NCBI RefSeq assembly: GCF_000507145.1
Contig: NZ_AYTO01000034.1
Location: 620,001 to 684,000, forward strand
Direction: 5' to 3'
DNA: 64,000 bases
DNA from: Bacillus tequilensis KCTC 13622
GTDB taxonomy: Bacteria; Bacillota; Bacilli; Bacillales; Bacillaceae
Position 1 is the first letter of the stretch. Every line of letters starts with the position of its first letter. The position numbers were made by a program, and so were the translations under genes. Below are positions 53,726 to 62,252 of the stretch, one piece after another. A model generated the notes under the pieces. That model made no database searches and had not been told where the DNA came from. It saw nothing but the letters and a program-made list of their open reading frames with translations.

Positions 53726-54004
53726 TATCACTTGTGCACCGATAAAGTACTGCGTTCCGATATGGGGGATGAGTAAGATCCCCTTGAGTGAGCAAACTTA
53801 ATATGCAGGAAATATTGTTTATACATAAATGCCCTTATCGTTAAAAACTCTCAATAAATTAACAACGGGAAAGAAACTTGTGAAATGCAGGTTCTTTTTT
53901 TGTATTCTGTTATTAAATCATTCGAGTGATTGTCGATATTTAACATGTGTATAAATGGAAAAGGAGCTACATCATAAAAAGCTCTGAGAGGATTGTGATG
54001 ATCG
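53726..54004. other. Intergenic interval, mostly featureless
   Basis: Contains a weak hairpin with a T run (AGAAACTTG...CAGGTTCTTTTTTT, 53870-53900) and AAAGGAGCTAC/AAAGCTC elements near 53960-53995. No ORF. Confidence 0.35.
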
Positions 54005-54364
54005 GTGGTAAATGTAAACTCAAGTGATCTTATTTATGATCCAAAATTCTTAGCATTTTGCAGCTTGGCTACAGAAGGGTATGGAGGAAATAACTCAGCG
54101 CCAAGTAGATCTATAGGGTTTACAGAATTCTGTGAAAAACTTGAGAAAAATGAAGTAGTTAAACCTGAGAACAAAAAAAGCTCACTTGACCTAAATAAGT
54201 CTTTAGATTATTGGAAATCAAGATTTAATCCAGGAGGCAATCTTTCTGCGTTAGATTCTCAGGTATTAGATATTATCAAAAAAGCTTACAACTTAGGCAT
54301 GGTTAACAAAGATAATATGCTGTTGCGAAATGAAGCAATTAACGCTTATAAAAATTCAATCTAA
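54005..54364 (+). CDS. Hypothetical protein, 119 residues
   Basis: Soluble protein starting at GTG 54005; GAGAGG lies 14 bases upstream, which is far, so the start is doubtful. Contains PSRSIGFTEFCEKLEKN and a helical end (DSQVLDIIKKAYNLGMVNKD). No recognised domain. A terminator follows at 54376. Confidence 0.5.
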   Translation: MVNVNSSDLIYDPKFLAFCSLATEGYGGNNSAPSRSIGFTEFCEKLEKNEVVKPENKKSSLDLNKSLDYWKSRFNPGGNLSALDSQVLDIIKKAYNLGMVNKDNMLLRNEAINAYKNSI

Positions 54365-54375
54365 ATTAAATTGAT

Positions 54376-54412
54376 AAAACCCCTTTATCCAAAAACGGAA
54401 AGGGGCTTTATC
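54376..54412. terminator. Bidirectional terminator at 54.4 kb
   Basis: AAACCCCTTT pairs with AAAGGGGCTT around ATCCAAAAACGG; lies between two convergent genes. Confidence 0.75.
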
Positions 54413-54437
54413 AATTGTGTGGACCTATCATCAAGGG

Positions 54438-55457
54438 TTAATCTAAAATCAAAAAGTCTTGTACTTTTGTTGTTTCTTCAGGTAAATTGAATTCCTTAAG
54501 TTTCTTTTTAGTACGTATATCAAAAATTCCCATATAACCTCCAATACCTTTTTTGTTTTCCTCTTGCGAAATTACATAAAGTTTTTGATCTTTAAATTGT
54601 GCATTCATATATGGAAATTTCAAATCGTATATTTCAAAAGAAAAATCTTTATTAATCTCAAGTAAACCTGCGTTACCAGACTTATTTATATATGTAACGT
54701 AAAATTTTCCGCTTTTTTCGTCATAATGTACAGCGTCTGCTTGCTCAAGATCATCAGGGTACTTTAAGAATTTTGATTTCCACGATTCTTTTTCAATTAC
54801 AGTTAGCTCATGTTCTGAGCTTGCTACGATATGCTTTTCAGAGTGATCAAATAAATCTGCATAGGAGGCTAATCCTAGGTTTTTAATAATCTCCTCTGTT
54901 TTTCTATCAATAACATAAATAGACATGCTTTGAATTACATAAATGTATTTACCATCGTTTGCACCCATTGTCACTAGGGAGGGTAAAGTTAAGCTATATT
55001 TTTTGTTAAACTGTTTATCCTTAATTTTCAACTCATTCCCATTAGTGTCGACATTATAGGCTTTTACAGAAACATTCTTTCCTTCATACCAAAAAGCGAA
55101 TGGATTAGATAATCTATGTTCCTTAATTTTGTTGTTATTTAATGTATAATAGTATGGTTCGTGTTCTGCTAATAAGACAATATCGTCTGAAGAATCGGCT
55201 TTTTTCTGGATATAAGGTATATCTGGAACGTTAAAATATCGTTTGTTGAATTTTTCTCCTTGTGACGTGGATATCAGTGCACTTTTCTTGATGAGTGGAT
55301 TTGAATAGATAAAGAAGATTTTATCCTCGATTGGATCAATTTTAGAAGCATTTACAGAGTGCTCACCTTTATTAATAAAGAAAATATTGGTTAGCAATAC
55401 CGCAGCGATACCAATTAGAATACCCGAACCTCCATATAAAAGATAAGACTTTTTCAT
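54438..55457 (-). CDS. Membrane-anchored beta-propeller-like protein
   Basis: 339 residues from the ATG at 55457 (AAAGGAGAGTCGT upstream). One N-terminal anchor (SYLLYGGSGILIGIAAVLL) then an extracellular domain built of repeated short strands (GKYIYVIQSMSIYVIDRKTEE, SGKFYVTYINKSGNAGLLEI, YMGIFDIRTKKKLKEF), consistent with a WD/YncE-type propeller. Not recognised as a named family. It follows phr on the same strand, after a terminator. Confidence 0.6.
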   Translation of the reverse strand: MKKSYLLYGGSGILIGIAAVLLTNIFFINKGEHSVNASKIDPIEDKIFFIYSNPLIKKSALISTSQGEKFNKRYFNVPDIPYIQKKADSSDDIVLLAEHEPYYYTLNNNKIKEHRLSNPFAFWYEGKNVSVKAYNVDTNGNELKIKDKQFNKKYSLTLPSLVTMGANDGKYIYVIQSMSIYVIDRKTEEIIKNLGLASYADLFDHSEKHIVASSEHELTVIEKESWKSKFLKYPDDLEQADAVHYDEKSGKFYVTYINKSGNAGLLEINKDFSFEIYDLKFPYMNAQFKDQKLYVISQEENKKGIGGYMGIFDIRTKKKLKEFNLPEETTKVQDFLILD

Positions 55458-55486
55458 ACGACTCTCCTTTCTTATAGAGAATAAAA

Positions 55487-55517
55487 AGACACTTGCAGAA
55501 AAAATCTGCAAGTAAGT
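55487..55517. terminator. Hairpin at 55.5 kb
   Basis: ACTTGCAGA pairs with TCTGCAAGT around AAAAA; ends in a short A/T run on both sides. Confidence 0.6.
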
Positions 55518-55636
55518 AAAAATATTTTAGTAGCTAACAGTTTATGATGAAAGATCATTATCACAGTAGCAATTTTTTTATACATTTGCAGGTATTCCGC
55601 TTCACCGAGCATGATGACTGGTGGATACAAATCATA

Positions 55637-55665
55637 AAAAATAACCCCCTTCAAAATATGGAGGG
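55637..55665 (-). terminator. Terminator after phr
   Basis: AACCCCCTTC pairs with GGAGGGGGGAT with one mismatch around AAAATAT; the minus strand shows a T run after it. Confidence 0.65.
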
Positions 55666-55681
55666 GGGATAGAAAAACGTA

Positions 55682-55861
55682 TTAAGAAGTATGACCTCTA
55701 CTACCTGCAACTTCATACGAATGGCCATCAGTATAACCAATACTGGCTGTATGTCCTCTGCGTGCTTCTTGGACATCTTTTTGCGTGTTAGTTAAATAAA
55801 TGCTAACAAATCCAATTAAAACAATGGCTAAAATAAAGACTGACGCATGCTTAAGTTTCAT
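55682..55861 (-). CDS. Phr signalling-peptide precursor with two RGHT repeats
   Basis: 59 residues from the ATG at 55861, which lies 11 bases inside the 3' end of rap, the usual rap-phr arrangement. A signal segment (HASVFILAIVLIGFVSIYL) is followed by a short exported tail holding EARRGHTAS and, at the C-terminus, GSRGHTS. Phr peptides are cut to penta- or hexapeptides, often with Arg at position 2; RRGHT and SRGHT are the candidates here. Secreted by Sec, matured outside, and re-imported by Opp to inhibit Rap. Confidence 0.82.
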   Translation of the reverse strand: MKLKHASVFILAIVLIGFVSIYLTNTQKDVQEARRGHTASIGYTDGHSYEVAGSRGHTS

Positions 55862-56987
55862 AAAGACAATCCCCTCTCTGAATTTGTTTACGGGCATAAA
55901 GCACTTTCTCATAAAAAGTAACAGCCACTTTATGGTCTTCTATTTCATCATAATACTTCGCCGCATCTGATGCTAAATCCTCCACGTCGGATAACATTGA
56001 CTTAAACTCTAAATAATTTAGAATCGAATGTAATTTTTCTTTGTCGTTATCTACATATAAGACATGAATGAATTCAAACATTTTTGCCATCATCTCATCG
56101 TTTAAAGTGTTGGACAAAGACAAACCATGTGCACACCAAGGAATTCCTTCTGATTCATTCCTCATTTTGAATGTGGTTTTTGTCAACATCAGTAAGATGT
56201 CTAATAAACGATTTGAGTGCTCATACCCATTATTCTGGTATACTCTTATTCCCTCCTTAAAGTACTCAGCTGCCTCTTCATAATTTTCCTCAGCAAATGA
56301 ACATAAGCCAAGATTGTACAGAGATGATCCGATTAATCGTCCCATATCGATTTCTCTGGCCTTGTCTAGAGCATCCTTAAAATGAGGGATCGCTTTTTCA
56401 GGGCAGTCCATATCTAAATAGTTTAGACCGATAACAAACGAGCATTGAATTACTCTTACAGTGTAGTTTTCATGTGCTTTATAACTATCGATTGCTTGAA
56501 CAATGTGATGCATCGACATATGTGTTTGCCTCATATGATAATAAATTTCTGCAACTTTGTAGTGGAATTCTGCGCGTTCAATTTCATCTGCAACAAGTGA
56601 TAATTTTCTCTCTGCTTGCTTATAGAAGCTTATGGCCTTAAGATATTCGTATTGTTCAAATTCATGCATTCCGCGGAAAAAGTTAAAATAATATTCAAGA
56701 ATCCCTTTCAAATCAGTTTGGCTGCTTTCGATCTTTTCTAATAAGTCAGAAATTTTAGGGCGCTCTTCACTCAATGACTTAGGTTCAAGGTAATCCAGCA
56801 TTAACTCATGGCGAAAACACATGAGAGAATAGTACAGCAATAAATCTTGATCTTCTTTCATATGCCTAATTTCTTTCTCGACCTCAGCTTTCAATAGTTC
56901 TGAATCGGGGACACTAAATAATCTTATGTATTTATACCACTCATTTATTTTCACTCCGACTTTAGAAGAAGAGATCATTTGCTCCAA
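55851..56987 (-). CDS. Rap-family response-regulator aspartate phosphatase
   Basis: 378 residues if started at TTG 56987, seven bases after AGGAGGG; GTG 56990 and ATG 56978 are alternatives. N-terminal three-helix bundle (SSSKVGVKINEWYKYIRLFS ... DQDLLLYYSLMCFRHELML) and six to seven TPR repeats (ERAEFHYKVAEIYYHM, GSSLYNLGLCSFAEENYEEA). Closest in pattern to RapC/RapF, which act on ComA or Spo0F. Intact, and paired with the phr gene it overlaps. Which response it controls cannot be told from sequence. Confidence 0.9.
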   Translation of the reverse strand: MEQMISSSKVGVKINEWYKYIRLFSVPDSELLKAEVEKEIRHMKEDQDLLLYYSLMCFRHELMLDYLEPKSLSEERPKISDLLEKIESSQTDLKGILEYYFNFFRGMHEFEQYEYLKAISFYKQAERKLSLVADEIERAEFHYKVAEIYYHMRQTHMSMHHIVQAIDSYKAHENYTVRVIQCSFVIGLNYLDMDCPEKAIPHFKDALDKAREIDMGRLIGSSLYNLGLCSFAEENYEEAAEYFKEGIRVYQNNGYEHSNRLLDILLMLTKTTFKMRNESEGIPWCAHGLSLSNTLNDEMMAKMFEFIHVLYVDNDKEKLHSILNYLEFKSMLSDVEDLASDAAKYYDEIEDHKVAVTFYEKVLYARKQIQRGDCLYET

Positions 56988-57071
56988 CACAAGCCCTCCT
57001 ATATTAAATATCAAAATATGTAATATTTTATCATATTTAAGCGAATAAGGAAGATTAATGTTTTCTTAAAA

Positions 57072-57237
57072 AATACCCTCCTCAATTAAGAGAAGGAAAG
57101 GGGTTTTATCGCGGTGAACCATAATCCATTGCTTGTTCGCTATCAGAAATACCGTAAGTTGTTGGGGCAACAATGATGCCCCTTGTTGTTAAAAAGGTTA
57201 GAAATGCATTAAAGTTCTCTGTCAAATTGTCAATCAT
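57072..57237 (-). pseudogene. Truncated second copy of the holin gene with its terminator
   Basis: The frame 57106-57237 encodes the last 43 residues of a holin (NLTENFNAFLTFLTTRGII, then ISDSEQAMDYGSP). With the following hairpin (CCCTCCTC/GAGAAGG), it is about 85-90% identical by eye to 51378-51540, in the same orientation. The 5' half of the gene is absent. Confidence 0.75.
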
Positions 57238-57394
57238 GCCTTTAAGTATGAAGGTGGAGCATTCATTGTTTTTTCAGTAAATGGAGTCTTTTATTTTAGA
57301 CGAATTATACAAGGAATTAGAGAAAGTTGATATCGCATTTGATTGCCTACAAAAGAGACCACATAAAAAGGGGTTGTTGGCATAAGGAAAATAA
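57238..57394. other. Short interval with a start-less remnant
   Basis: A 34-codon frame (MESFILDELYKELEKVD start) at about 57282-57383 on the + strand has no ribosome site and is probably a remnant. Nothing else supported. Confidence 0.35.
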
Positions 57395-57769
57395 TTAAAA
57401 CTCTTTACTGTGAGGGGGGTTCCTTAACCGATTCGCAATAAACTTCATTAAATTTACCGCAATAGATACCAAAACAATGATCAAAGCGATCTCAAGTAAG
57501 ATGATAAGTCTCATATTTAAGTTTAGCTTGTCAAAGTAATCACCGATCAAGGAAATGAGTTGATAAATCCCTAGCATTAGAGCTGTAAAGATTGCTCCTA
57601 AAACAATTAGAGATTTTTTAGAAAAATCTTTAGCATGTTCAAAATGATAAATGATTAAGAATACAAAAAGACAAGCCATAGCAATCTCATGAGTCAACGA
57701 ATCATTTGCTGAAAATTCTTGCACAATTAAGGAAGTAATGATTCCGATCATTCCGATTATTTGATTCAA
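57395..57769 (-). CDS. Small four-helix membrane protein
   Basis: 124 residues from a TTG at 57769 with GCAGGTGGTG upstream. Four hydrophobic segments (MIGIITSLIVQ; IAMACLFVFLIIYHF; SLIVLGAIFTALMLGIYQLI; LIILLEIALIIVLVSIAV) and a basic C-terminus (NRLRNPPHSKEF). Not recognised. Located upstream of the rap-phr locus. Confidence 0.6.
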   Translation of the reverse strand: MNQIIGMIGIITSLIVQEFSANDSLTHEIAMACLFVFLIIYHFEHAKDFSKKSLIVLGAIFTALMLGIYQLISLIGDYFDKLNLNMRLIILLEIALIIVLVSIAVNLMKFIANRLRNPPHSKEF

Positions 57770-57899
57770 GACACCACCTGCTTTGCATTTTTCTAGGTGT
57801 CAGCTTACCAATTACAGAGGAATTTCTCAAGATGATACACTTTAATGTTAACTTAAAATAGTGAATTTATCAGGGAGCGGAGGTAATGAAAACCTATGT

Positions 57900-58300
57900 A
57901 TCAACTAAGAAACGGATTACTTAACTTCTGAATCACGAAAAGAGATAATCTATGTGGTCACTAATAAAATGCTTTCAGCTGAATTAGTGAAGATCCAAGC
58001 ATCAGGATTTAAAACATATAGCAGAGCCTATACGGAATGGCGATTGGCTTTAAATAAATTAGGAATCGCCAAGAAAGAAGTTGAGAACTACAGAAGAAAA
58101 CTAAAAAATCACAAGACCTTGTAGAAATGCTGGAGAGAGATGAATAAGTCAAAAATAGATCTTCATTTCACCTTTATTAATGAAAAACAGCTTGTCGTAC
58201 GCATGCCATATAAAATTTCAAACTTTACTTGTTTCATAGAGTGGAAGAAGGAATTTTTGGTGTGCCGGTCATCAGAACTTCGATGTAATCATAAGTGATT
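57900..58300 (+). pseudogene. Gene remnants of unknown origin
   Basis: Two short frames: one open from about 57930 to TAG 58124 (SESRKEIIYVVTNKMLSAEL, then YTEWRLALNKLGIAKKEVEN) with no start, and a 52-codon frame from ATG 58141 (GGAGAGAG upstream) starting MNKSKIDLHFTFINEKQLVV. In the latter, an alternative frame gives VEEGIFGVPVIRTSM before a stop, which suggests a frameshift. Neither was recognised. Confidence 0.4.
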
Positions 58301-58403
58301 ATTTACAGCAAATTATGTGAATGTTAATTAATTTCATAAGGGGAATCGGCTTTCTTGAGCACGATTCTCTCTGAATTTTTTTCTTTAGCCAAGTCAAAGT
58401 AGA

Positions 58404-58692
58404 GCTAGTCCGTTGCTATGAATTTCTTCGATTACAAAGGCATAAGGATGATTCAGTTCAAGTGAGCCCAAAACTATCTTACCGCCAGTCAGTTGAGTTG
58501 ACTGATCGTCTTTGAAGATAACATCAACGACACAGTAAACGATCTTATGAGCTGATTTTTTGGACATGAAACGTCCATGACAGCTTCAAGGTCAGGAGCA
58601 CCATCTGGGGCAGCTACAATGACTTTACTATCTGTAGTATATATAAAATGGTTCGAATGGGGTATTACTCCTTCAGAATTAGAAACAAGCAT
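58404..58692 (-). pseudogene. Frameshifted hypothetical protein
   Basis: Starting MLVSNSEGVIPHSNHFIYTT and running through SKVIVAAPDGAPDLEAVMDV, the frame shifts near 58560 to SKKSAHKIVYCVVDVIFKDD and continues GGKIVLGSLELNHPYAFVIE to a TGA at 58404. The combined product of about 95 residues is coherent but unrecognised. No ribosome site is evident. Confidence 0.45.
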
Positions 58693-58757
58693 TCTGATTC
58701 TATGAAAAAAGGAACAGACTATAGCAGGACAACACCACTTATCATATGATCTTTAGG

Positions 58758-58780
58758 TATTTGTAATTAAATTACAAATA
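58758..58780. promoter_or_regulatory. Perfect 23-bp palindrome upstream of xynA
   Basis: TATTTGTAATT, one central A, and its exact reverse complement. It lies about 145 bases before xynA. A smaller dyad TCACG-GATT-CGTGA follows at 58796-58809, then TAATAT. Likely a regulator binding site; regulator unknown. Confidence 0.5.
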
Positions 58781-58920
58781 TTATTAATGTCCACTCACGG
58801 ATTCGTGATAATATATTGAAGGGAACGATCAAAAGCTTTGGTCATTAGTCATTAAGAATGTTTTACATGTATACGAGTGCTACCTCATGTCAAAGTCAGA
58901 AAAAATATTATAGGAGGTAA

Positions 58921-59565
<645 letters not shown>

Positions 59566-59744
59566 CAGATCATCTGTAATCATGGGTAGCTAACGGGCTG
59601 CTGATCGTTCCTTGAGCCATTTTATAATCATTAGTAATGATTAAAGGCCATTTCAACTGGGCAAACGGCCTTGGCTTTGCTGAGATAGGGTATCCCTATC
59701 AGGTTTTATAACTTTCCCTATGAGATTAACGGAGTAGTAATAAA
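59566..59744. other. xynA 3' region
   Basis: A weak hairpin AAAGGCCATTT...AAACGGCCTT (59643-59671) may end xynA transcription. No ORF. Confidence 0.4.
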
Positions 59745-59837
59745 ATGCGAATGCTAGCAATTTATTGTTTAATAGCGATGTTTTTTGTCATCAGCGCTTG
59801 CTCACAACAGACACCTTCACATAATCCTTCTTCCTAA
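59745..59837 (+). CDS. Possible 30-residue lipoprotein
   Basis: MRMLAIYCLIAMFFVISACS with a complete lipobox (VISAC) and an 11-residue polar tail (SQQTPSHNPSS). CGGAG lies 10 bases before the ATG. It is either a genuine micro-lipoprotein or the start of a larger lipoprotein gene cut short; nothing in the following 150 bases continues the frame. Confidence 0.4.
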   Translation: MRMLAIYCLIAMFFVISACSQQTPSHNPSS

Positions 59838-60015
59838 AAACTTAGTACCCCACGTTCTTTACTCGTTTGGTTCTGGGTTTCACTATTTCTAGAGCGTAAG
59901 ACTTGAGCAAGTTAGAGCCGCACTTGTTGCAGCTCCAACAAAGCATTTTGAGAATAAGAAAACCAATTCCTTTAATTACCAATTTCTATTATAATTGAGG
60001 AAAGGGGGAGTATTG

Positions 60016-60459
60016 ATGAAAAGGTTAATCGTATTGACTTTAGTTTGCTTTGGTTTACTCTCAGGTTTTAATGTTCAAGTTGCCGGGGCCAAGATTACTA
60101 CTGAATCCACGAAAGTAAGCTTCACTATGACCGAACAATCCACGGAGTTTTCAATGTCTGATGATAATAATTGGCAATATTACCCCACTGAGCTGTGGTA
60201 CAAGTTCACTATATTCAATGCAGAGGGCTGCACTCTAAAAATGACAATATACAGAATAACACTCTCTGGCTGGGAATTTCCACGAAGTGTAAAAGAATTC
60301 ACAGGAAACCATTTTGATTTTTCTGCAACAGATCGAGCAGAAGGAGATCCATATAGAAATCATTCGTTAGTGATTGAAAAAAATCCTGGATGTGGAGACG
60401 TAAAAATCAAAGGCAAATATGGGATTGACCACGACGAGCCTGATGATTATCCTTTTTAA
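60016..60459 (+). CDS. Small secreted protein of unknown family
   Basis: 147 residues from the ATG at 60016 (GGAAAGGGGGAG upstream). Signal peptide ends near VAGA (residue 24). The mature part has two Cys (EGCTLK, PGCGDVK), probably disulfide-linked, and alternating beta-type stretches (ELWYKFTIFNAEG, GWEFPRSVKEFTGNHFDFS). Acidic tail DHDEPDDYPF. Not recognised. A strong terminator follows. Confidence 0.65.
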   Translation: MKRLIVLTLVCFGLLSGFNVQVAGAKITTESTKVSFTMTEQSTEFSMSDDNNWQYYPTELWYKFTIFNAEGCTLKMTIYRITLSGWEFPRSVKEFTGNHFDFSATDRAEGDPYRNHSLVIEKNPGCGDVKIKGKYGIDHDEPDDYPF

Positions 60460-60467
60460 GTTTTTAA

Positions 60468-60503
60468 AAAAGCCAAGGTTATTTGTAGACCTTGGCCCTT
60501 TTA
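60468..60503 (+). terminator. Terminator after the secreted-protein gene
   Basis: AAAAGCCAAGGTT pairs with GACCTTGGCCCTTTT around ATTTGTA. Confidence 0.8.
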
Positions 60504-60705
60504 TAGATGTTAAGTAATCAAAAGTAACCAGAGGTAACAACACTGATTAAAGCAAATGTAACACCCATATTGGCACAAACTGAGGAAATTCTACATAGCT
60601 GTTATACAATTTAATGAACCGGGGGATGGAAATCCGCTAAGCTATAAAAGTAGCTTTTTCGGCAAAAAGAACAGCTGAGAAAATAATGATTTATTTGATT
60701 GCACT
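60504..60705. other. Non-coding interval
   Basis: AT-rich; no ORF or clear signal recognised. Confidence 0.35.
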
Positions 60706-60825
60706 TTAAACGGCATCATCACTGCCATTTGTTTGCTCAATATACCTTTTTGAATCATTCTTCTTATGAACGAGCTTAATTGCTTTCTTCTTCAGTTCTT
60801 CGTCATACCTTTCTTTATCAGACAA
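60706..60825 (-). CDS. 39-residue charged protein with its own promoter
   Basis: From TTG 60825 to TAA 60706: SDKERYDEELKKKAIKLVHK at the N-terminus, then KNDSKRYIEQTNGSDDAV. The ribosome site AAGAGGTG is 7 bases before the start, and a promoter lies at 60845-60873. Highly basic helix followed by a polar tail. The opening resembles the first helix of IS3-type OrfA, but the remaining HTH is absent. Too short to assign. Confidence 0.5.
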   Translation of the reverse strand: MSDKERYDEELKKKAIKLVHKKNDSKRYIEQTNGSDDAV

Positions 60826-60844
60826 TTTAATTCACCTCTTAGCC

Positions 60845-60900
60845 TCAATACTTTAGCTGCAGATTCCAGTCAAATCTTAATCTTTCTGATAATTATCATT
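60845..60900 (-). promoter_or_regulatory. Promoter and Fur-like dyad for the 39-residue gene
   Basis: Minus-strand TTGACT (60868-60873), 17 bases, TATTGA (60845-60850). Directly upstream, TGATAATTATCA (60887-60898) is a perfect 12-bp dyad related to the Fur half-site TGATAAT, though the full 7-1-7 arrangement is not met. Confidence 0.45.
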
Positions 60901-61103
60901 GTTTTTCATTTGAATTATTCCGCGAAAAAAGAGCCTTAATCTGGTTCTAACGAGAGGATTCTTCCGCCTCTTGTCCTGTCGAAATTTCTTTTATTGATTT
61001 TACAGCTACTTGTCTATAAATTTATGTAAGGGTTTTCAAAAGTGAATAACTGTGCTAAATTGTAACTTGAGGATTAATTTCCCAGAGGTTCTGAAAGGGG
61101 TGT

Positions 61104-62126
61104 ATGTTTGTGAAGGCAGTAGTAGCAGCGAAAGGCAAAAGTATAGCGATCGTACAAAAAGAATTGCGTCCTTTGCAACATGGTGAAGCCAAAGTGAAGA
61201 TGGAATACTGTGGTGTATGTCATACTGACTTACATGTTAAAAACGCTGATTTTGGTGATGTTACAGGTATCACTTTAGGGCATGAAGGAATAGGCATTGT
61301 AACTGAGCTTGGTAAAGGTGTAACAAATCTGCAAAAGGGAGACCGCGTTTCTATTGCGTGGATGTTTGAAAGCTGCGCCCGCTGTGAATATTGCTTAACA
61401 GGCCGTGAAACACTGTGCCGTGATGTGAAAAATGCTGGTTATACAGTCGATGGAGCAATGGCTGAAGAAGCAATCGTAAAGGCTGATTATGCAGTGAAGG
61501 TGCCTGAAAATTTAGATCCAGCAGCAGCAAGCAGTATTACTTGTGCAGGTGTAACAACTTATAAAGCAGTAAAAGTCAGTGAAATTAAGCCTGGTCAATG
61601 GATCGGTGTATTTGGTGTCGGCGGTTTGGGCAACTTGGCTGTACAATATGCTAAAAATGTATTTAACGCGAAAGTTATAGCTTTCGATATTAGTAATGAA
61701 AAATTAGATTTTGCTAAGAGCTTAGGCGCTGATATCATTGTAAACAGTTTACATGAAGACCCTGTAGCCAAGGCTAAGGAAGTGACAAACGATTTAGGTC
61801 TTGATGCTACGGTCATTACCGCTGTTGCTAAAACCCCTTTTAACCAAGCAATTGATGTTGTAAAAGCTGGTGCACGTGTAGTTGCTGTTGGTTTACCGAT
61901 AGACAAGATGGACTTAGAAATTCCTCGCCTTGTGCTAGATGGAATTCAAGTTGTAGGATCTTTAGTAGGTACGAGAGAAGACCTGAAGGAAGCTTTCCGA
62001 TTTGCTGCAGACGGTAAGGTTGTACCTAAAGTGACAAAGCGCCCAATCCAAGATGTTAATGATATTTTTGAAGAAATGGAGCAAGGCAAAGTTACCGGAC
62101 GTATGGTTATAGATTTTACTGAGTAA
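61104..62126 (+). CDS. Zinc-dependent alcohol dehydrogenase (AdhP-like)
   Basis: A 340-residue medium-chain dehydrogenase. Catalytic zinc ligands CGVCHTD (Cys37) and GHEGIG (His59 region), structural zinc loop CARCEYC with C at TLC, and the Rossmann motif GVGGLGNLA followed by the NAD-binding Asp of IAFDIS. Closest by eye to bacterial AdhA/AdhP ethanol and propanol dehydrogenases. AAAGGGGTGT precedes the ATG; GTG 61110 is an alternative. I do not recall it at this place in strain 168, so it may be strain- or species-specific. Confidence 0.88.
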   Translation: MFVKAVVAAKGKSIAIVQKELRPLQHGEAKVKMEYCGVCHTDLHVKNADFGDVTGITLGHEGIGIVTELGKGVTNLQKGDRVSIAWMFESCARCEYCLTGRETLCRDVKNAGYTVDGAMAEEAIVKADYAVKVPENLDPAAASSITCAGVTTYKAVKVSEIKPGQWIGVFGVGGLGNLAVQYAKNVFNAKVIAFDISNEKLDFAKSLGADIIVNSLHEDPVAKAKEVTNDLGLDATVITAVAKTPFNQAIDVVKAGARVVAVGLPIDKMDLEIPRLVLDGIQVVGSLVGTREDLKEAFRFAADGKVVPKVTKRPIQDVNDIFEEMEQGKVTGRMVIDFTE

Positions 62127-62252
62127 TAGATAAAAAATAAGAGTCAAATCAATATCGGCAGCCTTTGAGCTAAAAGTTAAAGAGCTCTTTAAAGGCCTCT
62201 TCGTGACTTTATTTTTTGCTTCAAGGACTCCTCACAAGATCTCAAGCAGGAT

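Noticed and set aside
60706..60825. Transposase OrfA fragment
   Set aside because: Only about 12 residues resemble IS3 OrfA; there are no inverted repeats or other transposase parts nearby, and the frame has its own promoter and ribosome site.
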